From the NCBI GenBank assembly GCA_015075075.1, contig JABTVA010000019.1:1-47640 (forward strand): a stretch of 47,640 bases of DNA, given 5' to 3'. Position 1 is the stretch's first letter, and each line of letters begins with the position of its first letter. The notes under the pieces are model-generated. The model made no database searches and was not told the DNA's origin. It saw nothing but the letters and a program-made list of their open reading frames with translations. Made by a program: the position numbers and the translations under genes. Below are positions 23,870-32,928 of this stretch, one piece after another. The stretch is from Deltaproteobacteria bacterium (GTDB lineage Bacteria > Desulfobacterota > GWC2-55-46).

Positions 23870-24814
23870 TCAGGCGGCCTTTTCAGGCGCAATTATCTTC
23901 TGCTGGTCGCCTGGCGGGAGCTTGAGCATTATGACCTCGCCCTGGGCCCCGAGGGCCGGAAGCTCCCTTCCGTTATAGGTAAGTGTAACCCCGCCGGCGT
24001 TCCCTACCACTACTGAGAAGCCCTCGGCGCCTTTCCATGTAAACCTCTCCCCCTCGCGGAGAAGGACCTCTTTAGGCTCGCCCCCGTCTATCCCTATCTT
24101 TATCCAGACCATTTCGCTCGCCCTGGCGGTAAGCGTATGGATGGCCTTGGGGGCCTCCTCTGCGTCCGTTACCGAAGCCGCCTGCTTCCGGCTGTCCTTT
24201 TCGACCGCCTTCTCAGGCTGGGCCTTTGAAGGAGAAAGGGCGTCGACCGCTTGAGGGGGAGCTTCAGGCGCGGCCTTTTCGGGAGTAGCCGGGCTTTCAG
24301 GCAGTACGGCAGGCGGCTCAGGAAGGGCAGGACTTAAGGCGGGCGGGGCATTGGCGTCTTCGACCTCCGTTATCCCGCTCGCGTCTTCTCCTTCGACCTC
24401 AACGGACGCGTCCTTTTTGAGGGACACCGCGTAGGCCGCGGCTATTATGAGGACAGCTGCCGCGACAAAGGCATACCTTCGCGTAGTTTTCGTCAAACGG
24501 CCTTGTAGGGCGACTGCGCATTCTTTTTCGCCCAGGAAGGCCTGATGCGACGCTGCACCGGATGAGGTCTCGGCCTCCCTTTCCTTCAAGTAGACCTCAT
24601 ACCTCAGGACCGCGTCATTTTCGTCAAGGCCCAGGACCTTGCAGTACGACCTGATGAAGCCCTTTACAAAGGCCTTGTGCGGAAGCCCTTCAAGGCTATC
24701 TGCTTCTATGGCCTCGAGGAACCTCATCGGCACGCGCGTGGCCTCGAATATCTTCGTGAGGGATACCCCTCGCAGCTCCCTTTCTCTCCTAAGGTATTCG
24801 CCTGGACTCTCCAT
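23870..24814 (-). CDS. rodZ: RodZ-like cytoskeletal membrane protein
   Basis: A 314-residue protein of RodZ design, which in other bacteria links MreB to the cell-wall elongation machinery. An N-terminal helix-turn-helix is at about 5-75 (GEYLRRERELRGVSLTKIFE, then LPHKAFVKGFIRSYCKVLGL). One membrane segment at about 113-131 (YAFVAAAVLIIAAAYAV) follows. A long Pro/Ala/Glu-rich periplasmic linker leads to a C-terminal DUF4115-type domain (about 225-300) with MVWIKIGIDGGEPKEVLLRE and LTYNGRELPALG. The same family is also annotated as an HTH regulator, but the membrane segment and DUF4115 favour RodZ. It lies between a TPR lipoprotein and the GAF gene. Confidence 0.85.
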   Translation of the reverse strand: MESPGEYLRRERELRGVSLTKIFEATRVPMRFLEAIEADSLEGLPHKAFVKGFIRSYCKVLGLDENDAVLRYEVYLKEREAETSSGAASHQAFLGEKECAVALQGRLTKTTRRYAFVAAAVLIIAAAYAVSLKKDASVEVEGEDASGITEVEDANAPPALSPALPEPPAVLPESPATPEKAAPEAPPQAVDALSPSKAQPEKAVEKDSRKQAASVTDAEEAPKAIHTLTARASEMVWIKIGIDGGEPKEVLLREGERFTWKGAEGFSVVVGNAGGVTLTYNGRELPALGAQGEVIMLKLPPGDQQKIIAPEKAA

Positions 24815-25028
24815 TTTACCCCCTGAGGATGCGGAAAGGCCGTCTCCGGCTCTTCCGCCGCGCCCCGGCCAAGGCAGGAAAGGTCGAGGCTTCAGAGGAC
24901 CGCCACTTGTCCTTCACGCGGTCCGTATGTTTTCAATGCCCGGTCTCTCGGCCCTGTTAAAAATTCGAGCCATTGGGCCAGGCGGCCTAATGGCTTCGGT
25001 TTGAAATAAAAGCAGGTTTCCGCATTGC

Positions 25029-25784
25029 CTATTTGATGAGGTTGATGTACTCTCTTGCCGACTGGGCCTTGTCGCTCTCCGGCGCAAGCTCTATTACCCT
25101 GTCGAACGCCTTTATGGCCCCGGCCTTGTCCTTGTATTTCGCGAGCGCCATCCCGAGGTTGAAGTAGGCGTCCAGGAAGTTCGGGGCCGCGTTCACAGCC
25201 GCCCTGTAGGCTTCGACCGCTTCCTTGAGCCTTTCGGCCTTTTCATAGGCAAGGCCCATGTTATAGTGGGCGAGAGCGAAACCAGGGTTTGCCTGGACCG
25301 CCTTGGAGAAATACTCGACCGCGCCCCTGTAGTCCCTCTTGTTGTAATAGGCCCAGCCCATGTTGTTATAGGCCAGCTCCGGGCTCTTGTAGAAGATGTT
25401 CTCGGCGGCCTTGCCGGCAGCGGCTATGGCCCTGTCCCATTCCCCTTCCTCGAGATAGAGGGCGGACTTGTTCAGGTGTGCATCTGAAAGGCTGGGGTCG
25501 AGCGAGATGGCCTTGTCAAAGGCCTTATGCGCCTCTTCGCCCATGCCCCTTACGAAATAGGCGTAGCCGAGGGCGTTCCGGTAATGGGCGTTGTCTGGCT
25601 GGAGATCGACGGCCTTGGTAAGCTCCTTAAGCGCGTCGGCGATGTTCCTTTCCATCAAATGGACCTCGCCGAGCCTGTAGTGTATATCGGCCTGGTCCTT
25701 CTTTTTGGCAAGCGAGGACCCGCACGCGGAGAGGCCCGCCGATAAGAGGACCAGGAGAACTATCCTTGAAAGCCTTCCGTTCAT
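25029..25784 (-). CDS. TPR-repeat lipoprotein (PilF/PilW-like)
   Basis: A 251-residue lipoprotein. The signal peptide ends in the lipobox GLSAC with Cys21, and the rest is about six tetratricopeptide repeats (AYFVRGMGEEAHKAFDKAIS, YYNKRDYRGAVEYFSKAVQA and similar). This is the build of PilF/PilW, which supports type IV pilus secretin assembly, and of general outer-membrane TPR adaptors. No pilus genes are in the window, so the pilus role is only possible. The gene lies between pfkB and rodZ on the same strand, with a 46-base gap to pfkB. Confidence 0.8.
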   Translation of the reverse strand: MNGRLSRIVLLVLLSAGLSACGSSLAKKKDQADIHYRLGEVHLMERNIADALKELTKAVDLQPDNAHYRNALGYAYFVRGMGEEAHKAFDKAISLDPSLSDAHLNKSALYLEEGEWDRAIAAAGKAAENIFYKSPELAYNNMGWAYYNKRDYRGAVEYFSKAVQANPGFALAHYNMGLAYEKAERLKEAVEAYRAAVNAAPNFLDAYFNLGMALAKYKDKAGAIKAFDRVIELAPESDKAQSAREYINLIK

Positions 25785-25830
25785 TTATCCACCGTGCCGC
25801 CTTAAAATACGTAAGTGCTTGAAAATAATA

Positions 25831-26745
25831 TCATATGCCTTCAAAGTGGGTCAATACCTTAAATTGGGCGAACCTCTCGTTTATCTCCGGCAGGGTGAGC
25901 TTTTCGAGCCTTTCAAGGCTGAAGGCCTCGACATTGAACGAGGCCATGACAGAGCCGAATATTATGGCCCGCCTGATGTTCTTCTCGCTTATGTCGCCGG
26001 TATTGGCAAGATAGCCCATGAGACCGCCTGCAAAGGTGTCGCCGGCGCCAGTTGGGTCGAATATGTCTTCAAGGGGATAGGCCGGGGCCGAAAAGACCGA
26101 GCCGCCGCTGAACATGAGAGCGCCGTACTCTCCGCGTTTGACGATGAGCGTCCTGGGCCCGTAGCCCAGTATCACCCTTGCCGCCTTGACGAGGCTCGCC
26201 TCTCCTGACAGCTCCCTTGCCTCGCCCTCGTTTATGACGAAGAGGTCGACTTTCCTGAGGAGCTCCTTCAGGGCCTCGGGCTTCCCCTCTATCCAGAAGT
26301 TCATCGTGTCGCAGGCAACTAGCTTCGGGCGCTTGACCTGCTCGAGCACCTTCATCTGGAGCTCCGGGTCTATGTTCGCGAGAAAGACGAACGGCGCGTC
26401 CGTGTATGCCGCGGGTATCTCGGGGTTGAAGGAGCTGAAGACATTGAGGTGCGTCTCGAGCGTGTGCGCCTGGTTAAGATCGTATCCGTAATACCCCTTC
26501 CACCTGAATGTCTTGCCAGGCACCTTCCTCAAGCCCGCGAGGTCGATGCCCTTCGTAGAGAGGCTTTTTATGTGAGCTTCGGGAAAGTCCTCGCCCACGA
26601 CCGCCACGAGGTTCACCCCGGCGAAGAAGCTCGCGGAGGTCGAGAAATACGTCGCCGAGCCGCCGAGCACCTCTTCCGCCTTGCCGAACGGGGTCTCTAC
26701 CGAATCGAACGCCACAGAGCCTACGACTAATATCCTGGACATCAA
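25831..26745 (-). CDS. PfkB-family sugar or nucleoside kinase
   Basis: A 304-residue ribokinase-fold kinase. The N-terminal glycine pair GGSATYFSTSASFFAG (about 28-43) and the C-terminal signature DPTGAGDTFAGG (230-241), with Asp236 as catalytic base, are both intact. FVINEGEARELSG and LIVKRGEYGALM are also typical. It phosphorylates a sugar or nucleoside hydroxyl using ATP. Its neighbour mtnP cleaves methylthioadenosine, so a substrate from nucleoside or methionine salvage is plausible but unproven. Start may be ATG 26745 or the next codon. Confidence 0.88.
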   Translation of the reverse strand: MMSRILVVGSVAFDSVETPFGKAEEVLGGSATYFSTSASFFAGVNLVAVVGEDFPEAHIKSLSTKGIDLAGLRKVPGKTFRWKGYYGYDLNQAHTLETHLNVFSSFNPEIPAAYTDAPFVFLANIDPELQMKVLEQVKRPKLVACDTMNFWIEGKPEALKELLRKVDLFVINEGEARELSGEASLVKAARVILGYGPRTLIVKRGEYGALMFSGGSVFSAPAYPLEDIFDPTGAGDTFAGGLMGYLANTGDISEKNIRRAIIFGSVMASFNVEAFSLERLEKLTLPEINERFAQFKVLTHFEGI

Positions 26746-26828
26746 GAAAGCTCCTTAATGGGATTGGCTGCCGTCATATTCCGGGCCGAAGAAGGCCGGT
26801 CCGAGCGCATTTATGAGGGCGAAAAGCC

Positions 26829-27701
26829 TTACGCTACCGTATCAGGGGCGAGGTACTTGCCTATGAGCAGGCCCATATCCTCCCTGACCCTGTCGGGTAC
26901 GGCCTTCGGGTCCGTTATGGTCGCGTACTTGAGGGCGCTCGCGCACTTGCATTTCCTTTCAGCCGCGATAGCCGGGACCGCCTTCCTTATTATCTCCTTT
27001 GCCATTGCCACGTTCGCCTTGAGTGTGGCTATGATGGCCTCGACCGTGACCGACTCCTCGGTCGTATGCCAGCAGTCGTAGTCGGTCGAGAGGGCTACCG
27101 TCGAATAGCAGAGCTCGGCCTCGCGGGCGAGTTTGGCCTCCGGGAGGTTGGTCATGCCTATGACGTCCACGCCCCAGCTCCTGTAGATCCTGGACTCCGC
27201 CCTTGTCGAGAACTGCGGCCCCTCTATGCAGATGTAGGTGCCGCCCTTGTGCACGGTCGCGCCTGCCTCAAGCGCGGCCCTGTGGAGCACGCCCCCGAGG
27301 TCCTGGCATACCGGGTCGGCGAACTCGACGTGGCCCACTATGCCGTTCCCGTAGAAGCTCGATGCCCTGCCCTTTGTCCTGTCGAAGAACTGGTCGACTA
27401 TCACGATGTGGCCGGGCTTTATCTCCTCTTTCATGCTGCCGACAGCCGAGACCGATATCACCCATTCGGCCCCGAGCTTTTTCATGCCGTAGATATTGGC
27501 CCTGTAATTTACCTCCGAAGGGAGGAGCCTGTGTCCCCTGCCGTGCCTGGGGAGGAATATCATCTTGACGTCGCCCAGCATGCCGGTTATGTACTCGTCG
27601 GAAGGCTCCCCGAACGGCGTTGAAACGGCCACGGACTTGACGTCCTTAAGCCCTTCCATCTCGTAAAGGCCGCTTCCGCCTATTACCCCGACTACCCTCA
27701 T
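26829..27701 (-). CDS. mtnP: S-methyl-5'-thioadenosine phosphorylase
   Basis: A 290-residue enzyme that splits S-methyl-5'-thioadenosine with phosphate into adenine and 5-methylthioribose 1-phosphate, recycling the by-product of polyamine and autoinducer synthesis. The N-terminal phosphate-binding GVIGGSGLYEMEGL, LPRHGRGHRLLPSEVNYRAN, EGPQFSTRAESRIYRSWG and VIGMTNLPEAKLARE are characteristic. TDYDCWHTTEE contains the base-binding aspartate. Family length is matched, with a short C-terminal extension. The related 5'-methylthioinosine phosphorylases are a less likely alternative. It lies between rlmN and pfkB. Confidence 0.93.
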   Translation of the reverse strand: MRVVGVIGGSGLYEMEGLKDVKSVAVSTPFGEPSDEYITGMLGDVKMIFLPRHGRGHRLLPSEVNYRANIYGMKKLGAEWVISVSAVGSMKEEIKPGHIVIVDQFFDRTKGRASSFYGNGIVGHVEFADPVCQDLGGVLHRAALEAGATVHKGGTYICIEGPQFSTRAESRIYRSWGVDVIGMTNLPEAKLAREAELCYSTVALSTDYDCWHTTEESVTVEAIIATLKANVAMAKEIIRKAVPAIAAERKCKCASALKYATITDPKAVPDRVREDMGLLIGKYLAPDTVA

Positions 27702-27795
27702 GGCCGCATTCTCCTTTTGAAAAAGATAAGCCGAACCCTAAACTTTTAACATCTGCGCCCTTTTTTGGCAAGGTCATTCATGGGCGTGCCCGCCC

Positions 27796-28821
27796 TCAGC
27801 CGGGGTAATCGCCCCGGAGCTGGCCGCAGGCGGCCTGTATCTCGGAGCCCTTGCTCGCGCGCACTATGACCGTGTAGCCCGCTTTTTTGACGATGGAGTG
27901 AAAAGAGTCGACCCGTGCTTCCGAAGGCCTCTCGAAGGGCGCGCCGGGGAAGGGGTTGAAGGGGATGAGGTTCACCTTGCAGCGTATGCCGCGGAGCATC
28001 CTTATAAGCCTCCGAGCGTCGTCGTCCGAGTCGTTCACGCCGGAAAGGAGCACGTATTCTATCGTAATATACCTCCTGGGCTTGAGCGGATATGAGCGCA
28101 GGGCCGAGAGGAGCTCGGAGAGCGGGTATTTCTTATTGACCGGCATGAGCCTGTCCCTCGTCTCGTCCGTAGTAGCGTTGAGCGATACCGCGAGGTTCAC
28201 GTTCGAATCAGCTCCGAACCTTTTAATGGCGGGGACGAGGCCTGCCGTAGAGACGGTGACCTTGTTATGGGAGAAGTTAAAGCCCAGGTTGCTCGTGAGG
28301 ACCTTGGTGAACCTTGCCACATTATCGTAATTGGCAAAGGGCTCGCCCATGCCCATGAGGACGACATTCGAAACTTCCTCGCCTTCGTCGAGTATATCGC
28401 AGGCTGTGAAGACCTGGCCTGAGAGCTCTGAAAGAGAAAGGTTCCGCATGAAGCCGCCCATGCCGGTCATGCAGAACCTGCACCCCAGCGCGCACCCGGC
28501 CTGCGAGGAAACACATAGGGTGAGCCTGCCGGTTTCCGGTATGAGGACGGACTCGATGCGGGAGGAGTCGTCGAGCTCAGAGAGGAACTTCCTGGTGCCG
28601 TCAGAGGAGCGCCTTACGTCGACGAGCCTGTTTCCCCGTATCTCGTAGCCTTCGGCGAGCCTTTCCCTAAAGGCCTTCGAGACGTCGGACATGGCCGAGA
28701 TGTCGGAGGCGCGCCTCATGAAGACCCACCTGAATATCTGCTCGGCCCTGTAAGGGCGCTCGCCCAAGGAGGCTACCTCAGAGGCGAGCTCCTCTAATGT
28801 GAAATCCCTCAGGTTCTTCAT
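27796..28821 (-). CDS. rlmN: 23S rRNA/tRNA adenine-2 methyltransferase RlmN
   Basis: A 341-residue radical SAM methyltransferase that adds a methyl to C2 of A2503 in 23S rRNA and A37 of some tRNAs. The radical-SAM cluster is Cys110, Cys114 and Cys117 in CALGCRFCMTG. VLMGMGEPFANYDNV and KVTVSTAGLVPAI are family motifs. The C-terminal GSEIQAACGQLRG provides the catalytic cysteine, about residue 332, that forms the covalent RNA intermediate. The HTH-like N-terminus PYRAEQIFRWVF is typical. RlmN rather than Cfr because it is chromosomal and has the RlmN-type start. It sits between the protoglobin gene and mtnP. Confidence 0.95.
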   Translation of the reverse strand: MKNLRDFTLEELASEVASLGERPYRAEQIFRWVFMRRASDISAMSDVSKAFRERLAEGYEIRGNRLVDVRRSSDGTRKFLSELDDSSRIESVLIPETGRLTLCVSSQAGCALGCRFCMTGMGGFMRNLSLSELSGQVFTACDILDEGEEVSNVVLMGMGEPFANYDNVARFTKVLTSNLGFNFSHNKVTVSTAGLVPAIKRFGADSNVNLAVSLNATTDETRDRLMPVNKKYPLSELLSALRSYPLKPRRYITIEYVLLSGVNDSDDDARRLIRMLRGIRCKVNLIPFNPFPGAPFERPSEARVDSFHSIVKKAGYTVIVRASKGSEIQAACGQLRGDYPG

Positions 28822-28882
28822 CTTGCCTTTTTCAGGTGAAAGTATGGTGAAAGGGCGGAAGGATGGGCGGAAAGCGCTCCCC

Positions 28883-29767
28883 TCAGCGCTCGACCCTCGA
28901 TATGAGCCAATAGACGCCGCCCAGGACAGCGACCGCAGCGACGAGCGAGAGCTGCGCGCCGACCGCCTCGCTCGAAAGGCTCGTCACGAGTATCTTCCTT
29001 ATGACGGCCACAAGGGCGACGCTTATGAAGACCTTTATCGCGAACTTCCCGCCGCGTAGGTGCTTTATCTCCGTGTCCATGAGCTCGATTACTACCCATA
29101 GCATGAGGAGGCTTCCGAGCGTGCTGAGAAGCCCCTTCTCGATGTCGCCGTCGAGTATGTGGAGGATGTCGTAGGCGAAAAGGCCCATGACCATGAACCC
29201 GAGGAGCACGAGGCCGATTACCAGGATGAGGTTCAGGCCGTGGGAGAAGCGGTTCGCCATCTGCACGAGGTAGGATTCGACCCTCTGGGAGAAGAAGAAC
29301 TTTTTCTCCTCCTCGACATACGAGTTCGTGAAGACGTCGAGGTTTATGTCCAGTATCTTCTCGACCGACTCGAGCATCCGGACGCGCTCGTTTACGTCCG
29401 GCACTTCCCTGTGGAGGATGCCGTGGATGTAGATCTTCACGAAATGAAAGGCGGCGTTCACGTAGTGGGTGTGGAGGCCCACTCTCACGTGGACCTCTCC
29501 GACCTTCCTCAGTTCGGAGAGGTAGTGGCCGCCGTAGGAGCCGGAGAAGAGCTTCATGAACCAGAGCTTCAGGGAGTCCTGGTGGCGCCTTATGGTGGCC
29601 TCGTCCTTCAGGAACCGCTTAGTCTCCTCGAAGTCCTTGACGAAGTTGTAGAACTCCTCGACGAACTCTTCCCTGTACCGCTCCATCACGGGCCTGAGCC
29701 TCATGAGGAGCGATACGTCCTCGTCCGTGAAGCGGTAATGCTCCTTTATCCTGTCTATCGACTCCAT
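28883..29767 (-). CDS. Protoglobin fused to PsiE-type membrane domain
   Basis: A 294-residue fusion. Residues about 1-155 look like a protoglobin or globin-sensor domain: FTDEDVSLLMRLRPVMERY, then WFMKLFSGSYGGHYL, then VGEVHVRVGLHTHYVNAAF with His93 as the probable haem-ligating histidine. Residues about 175-290 have four hydrophobic segments (about 178-200, 212-232, 243-263, 271-290) of the PsiE (phosphate-starvation-inducible) type, with LWVVIELMDTEIKHLRGGKF between them. It may sense O2, NO or redox state at the membrane. It lies between ndk (13-base gap) and rlmN. The globin part is convincing, the PsiE naming fairly so; the function is inferred. Confidence 0.82.
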   Translation of the reverse strand: MESIDRIKEHYRFTDEDVSLLMRLRPVMERYREEFVEEFYNFVKDFEETKRFLKDEATIRRHQDSLKLWFMKLFSGSYGGHYLSELRKVGEVHVRVGLHTHYVNAAFHFVKIYIHGILHREVPDVNERVRMLESVEKILDINLDVFTNSYVEEEKKFFFSQRVESYLVQMANRFSHGLNLILVIGLVLLGFMVMGLFAYDILHILDGDIEKGLLSTLGSLLMLWVVIELMDTEIKHLRGGKFAIKVFISVALVAVIRKILVTSLSSEAVGAQLSLVAAVAVLGGVYWLISRVER

Positions 29768-29780
29768 GCGGCCTGCGTCT

Positions 29781-30196
29781 CTACTCGAAAATCTCCATTG
29801 CGCTGAAGAAATATCCTATCTCGAAGGCGGCCGTGTCCGGGCCGTCCGAGCCGTGCACGATGTTCGACTCTATCGATCCGCGAAGTCTCCTATGGTGCCC
29901 GGAGCTGCCTTTGCCGGGTCGGTAGCGCCCATAAGCTCCCTGTTCTTCGCTATGGCGTTATCGCCCTTCAATACCATGAGTACCACCGGACCGGAGGACA
30001 TGAACTCGGTAAGGCTCCCGAAAAAGGGCCTCTCCCTGTGGACGGCGTAGAAGCCCTCGGCCTCTTTCCTTGAAAGGCTCGCCATCTTCATGGCGGCGAC
30101 CCTCAGGCCCGCGGCCTCGAACCTCTTTATTACATCGCCTATTACCTTTTTCCTCACACCGTCCGGCTTGATTATCGAGAGCGTCTTTTCAACCAT
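29781..30196 (-). CDS. ndk: Nucleoside diphosphate kinase, one frameshift near the 3' end
   Basis: Ndk moves the gamma phosphate from NTPs to NDPs through a phosphohistidine. The frame from ATG 30196 gives 108 residues with [14 protein letters not shown] start ([19 protein letters not shown]), [20 protein letters not shown] and [18 protein letters not shown]. It then stops early. From about 29880 another frame continues [20 protein letters not shown] and [11 protein letters not shown] to a stop at 29781; this piece contains the catalytic His (NIVHGSD). A single-base indel near 29880 restores a normal protein of about 137 residues. Sequence error is the likely cause since ndk is rarely lost. 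Confidence 0.9.
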
Positions 30197-30214
30197 CTTC
30201 CGTTCACATCCTCC

Positions 30215-30883
30215 TTAGGGTATCTTCTCTACCAGAGTTTCTATCGCGTATTTGGTTATTTCCTCAAAGGGTATGGGCCTGGCCATGAGCTTCTCGCTCG
30301 CCATGTTCGCCTCTGCCGAGCCCACCCATGCTATCCTTCCCGTCTCCGTGTTCCAGATCTCCATGTAGAGCTTTATCTGCGATTCGTGCGTCTTGAAGAT
30401 GCTCAACCCGAAAACGCTCAGCCTGTTCGATTGGCCCTGCGTGAACTCGACAAGCTTCGGGTAGATTATGTAGTTTACCCCCAAAAGGCGCCCTATCTTC
30501 TGAAGGCGCGTGCTTTCGAGTATGCCCGTGGAGTAATATTCCTTGAGCATCCTGGCGAAATCGGCTGAAAGCCCGCCGCTGTTTATGATGCTCAGGGTGT
30601 CCCAGTAAGGTACTATCCTTAACTCAGGCCGCCTGCTCCGGAGGGCCTCTTCAGTGAAATCGCCCAGGAGCTCCCTGTACTCGAACCCCCTCTCGGAATT
30701 GGAAGCGGCAAAGAGCGCGACCGAGGTCCCGTTCCCGAAGAACGAATCAGAGGAACGGAAGGGCTCTCTTGCCCTGAAGTTAGTCTGCGTGAGCGGGTCG
30801 GAGGCGCAGGCAGTCAAAAAAAATATCAGGAGCGCCGGGAAAAGAAGCCTCGCCTTTTTCAAGAGAGACCCGCGCCGCGCCAT
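30215..30883 (-). CDS. Lipoprotein of unknown function
   Basis: A protein of about 222 residues. The ATG at 30883 starts MARRGSLLKKARLLFPALLI, a signal peptide ending in the lipobox LTAC; the longer frame to 31000 adds residues unlike a secreted start. The mature part has SVALFAASNSERGFEYRELL, a central segment with LGVNYIIYPKLVEF, and VYMEIWNTE-like KLYMEIWNTETGRIAWVGSA near the end. This pattern resembles periplasmic lipoproteins of the curli CsgG-like or DUF799-like kind that share an alpha/beta fold, but I cannot assign a family with confidence. It lies 18 bases upstream of ndk. Confidence 0.65.
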   Translation of the reverse strand: MARRGSLLKKARLLFPALLIFFLTACASDPLTQTNFRAREPFRSSDSFFGNGTSVALFAASNSERGFEYRELLGDFTEEALRSRRPELRIVPYWDTLSIINSGGLSADFARMLKEYYSTGILESTRLQKIGRLLGVNYIIYPKLVEFTQGQSNRLSVFGLSIFKTHESQIKLYMEIWNTETGRIAWVGSAEANMASEKLMARPIPFEEITKYAIETLVEKIP

Positions 30884-31225
30884 TTCTCCATGCCAGCCGT
30901 GCGGCATGCCTGTCCGGCCCGGGCGCATTCCGCGCAAAAGCCCGGTGCAGGTTTGCCGCCTTTCGTAAAGACCCTTACCCAAAGCACCCCCTTGCTCCAT
31001 GTGAGCTTTTCCTCCTTGTTACTAAGGAGAGGCGATGACCTGGCAGACTGTCGTCTGCGGCTTTCCGGGCAGGCCCACGGGGCTGCGTGCCGGAAAAGCT
31101 GTCCTGCCGGATAAACGCTAATTATACCCTAAAAAGCTCCTGGCAGGGGTCGCCGGGGCCTCAAAATATAACACTTAACAGGTACTTTTTACAAGTTTTT
31201 AAAATGGAGGGGGGTCTCTGGTACG

Positions 31226-31577
31226 GTATCATTGCGAGCGTAGCGGCGCAATCTCGTCTTTATCAGGAATAAACTGCTTTGAAGCCAAAAGCTCCGAACA
31301 GGCTACGAAACTATTTTAGCCTGTCATTCTGAGCGAAGCGATGAATCTTTTTTAGCTTTCGTCATTGCGAGCGCAGCGAAGCAATCTCGTTTTTTGAAAG
31401 ATGAGATTGCTTCGGGCTGAAGCTCTCGCAATGACCGTTAAGCTGCAAGCTAATGAACTACCCGCCGCAAGCAGCGAGTTATCCTAAGGCCCTCCCTCCC
31501 TTTAAGGGAGGGATAAAGAGGTGACTTATCTTATCCTTCACCCCTCCCAACCTCCCCGTCAAGGGGAGGAGTTAAAG
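31226..31577. repeat. Cluster of REP-like and G/C-run repeats
   Basis: Within the gene-free stretch 30884-31634, a REP-like unit TCATTGCGAGCGTAGCGGCG occurs at about 31230. A related TCATTCTGAGCGAAGCGATG occurs near 31324. A full inverted pair lies at about 31361-31433 (GTCATTGCGAGCGCAGCG with GCTCTCGCAATGAC). From about 31492 a different repeat follows, CCTCCCTTTAAGGGAGGG, then CCTCCCCGTCAAGGGGAGGA. No gene or promoter could be recognised. Confidence 0.6.
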
Positions 31578-31634
31578 ACGCGCAGCAAGCTACGGGGAAT
31601 TCAAACCTTAGAGAGATTAAAAACTCTGACATGC

Positions 31635-32294
31635 TCACCGGCTCTTTTCCACCCCGGCCCTGGCGCAATATAGGGCGATGCGGCAGGAGCTGCAAAACGG
31701 CGAAGCCGGCCTGCAGAGGTTCTGCCCGTAGGCAACGAGTAGGTCGTTTATCTCTATCCAGTGCCTTTTGGGGAGCTTTTCGCGGAGGGCGCGCTCGGTC
31801 TCGTCCGGGGATTTCGTCTTAACAAAGCCCCAACGGTTTGTAATCCTGTGCACATGTATATCTACGCAGATGCCGGGTTTCCCGAAGCCCAGGGTCACGA
31901 CCAGGTTCGCGGTCTTCCGGCCAACGCCTTTTAATTTCAAGAGCTCGTCTATCTCGTCGGGGACCTTCGAGGAATATTTTTCAACAAGCTCCCTTGAGAT
32001 GTCCCGTATGACCTTCGCCTTGGTCCTGTAGAACCCTGCCGGGTATATGGCCTTCTCGATCCTTGAGATCGGGAGCGAGGCGATTGCCTTTGGCGACGCT
32101 CCGAGCCTGAAAAGCCTCTCGGATGCCTCCCTTGTCACATCGTCTTTCGTGCGGAGGCTTATGATGCAGGATATGAGGACCTTGAAGGGGTCGCGTCCTA
32201 TCCTCTCCGAGACTTCGGTAACGTAAGGAGTGCGGAAGCGCTTATACTCGGCCCTGAGTATTTTTATGACCTTTGGGATGTTTTCGAGGCGCAT
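31635..32294 (-). CDS. nth: Endonuclease III (DNA glycosylase/AP lyase)
   Basis: A 219-residue base-excision repair enzyme removing oxidised pyrimidines and cutting at the abasic site. The helix-hairpin-helix LKLKGVGRKTANLVVTLGF has the catalytic Lys127, and Asp145 is in GICVDIHVHRI. The C-terminal [4Fe-4S] loop CX6CX2CX5C is complete at Cys194, 201, 204 and 210. The length is normal. Other HhH glycosylases such as MutY would be longer. It is isolated by repeat-rich DNA on one side and a small unknown gene on the other. Confidence 0.95.
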   Translation of the reverse strand: MRLENIPKVIKILRAEYKRFRTPYVTEVSERIGRDPFKVLISCIISLRTKDDVTREASERLFRLGASPKAIASLPISRIEKAIYPAGFYRTKAKVIRDISRELVEKYSSKVPDEIDELLKLKGVGRKTANLVVTLGFGKPGICVDIHVHRITNRWGFVKTKSPDETERALREKLPKRHWIEINDLLVAYGQNLCRPASPFCSSCRIALYCARAGVEKSR

Positions 32295-32417
32295 GAGGGG
32301 ATGATTTTACATGGGTGCGCAGAGCGCACCCTGCCAAATACAGGTTGTCTCCCGCCGGGCATCACCAGGGCTATGGAGTAATCGCGCCTCGGGTGCCGCG
32401 CCGCATAGGCGGAAATA

Positions 32418-32828
32418 TCAGTTCAAGACCTTCGTCTTATTAACGAAAAAACTCGTCTCATAGAACGGCTCGCCGTCGAGGTAGATAGTGAAATCATATT
32501 TGCCTTCGAGGTGCAGGCTGAATGGCGATATCAGGAAGTTCACGTGGCTGTAGCCGTCTCTCCTGGCGGTCATGTTGAACGGGGAGAACTTTGAGAGCAT
32601 CTCGTCTCCGTTCGGGTCCTTTATGCTGAACCTCACGCTGAAATCCCCCTCCCCGCCCTTAAGCCTTGAAAAGAAACAGAGCTTGCTCAGGAGCGCCGGA
32701 AGCGCCTCCACTATGATGTCCTGCGTGTAAAGCCCTATGAGGGAGAACTTCCCGCCCTTCTCCTCTCTTATGTCGTCCAGCATCAGAGTCAGTTCGTGTT
32801 TGGGCAGGGCCTTCGGAGACATAACCAC
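32418..32828 (-). CDS. Small conserved-type protein of unknown function
   Basis: A 136-residue soluble protein without signal peptide. It opens ALPKHELTLMLDDIREEKGG and KFSLIGLYTQDIIVEALPAL, and then shows alternating beta-strand patterns (FSVRFSIKDPNGDEM, YDFTIYLDGEPFYETSFFV). The layout recalls small DUF6941-like proteins (an EEKGGKxSLIGLY-type motif followed by beta strands), but I cannot confirm this. Upstream lies the groEL terminator and repeats; downstream, after a perfect GGTGCGC-AGA-GCGCACC hairpin at about 32313, is nth. No function is proposed. Confidence 0.6.
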   Translation of the reverse strand: MVMSPKALPKHELTLMLDDIREEKGGKFSLIGLYTQDIIVEALPALLSKLCFFSRLKGGEGDFSVRFSIKDPNGDEMLSKFSPFNMTARRDGYSHVNFLISPFSLHLEGKYDFTIYLDGEPFYETSFFVNKTKVLN

Positions 32829-32928
32829 CTCGCGCTTTCGTTTTTTGTCCTTGAACGTGCCTGGATTCTGACCTTAAAGCATTTCCACAATGAGATGTCA
32901 ACAACTCCGGCCCGTAATGCCGTACCCC

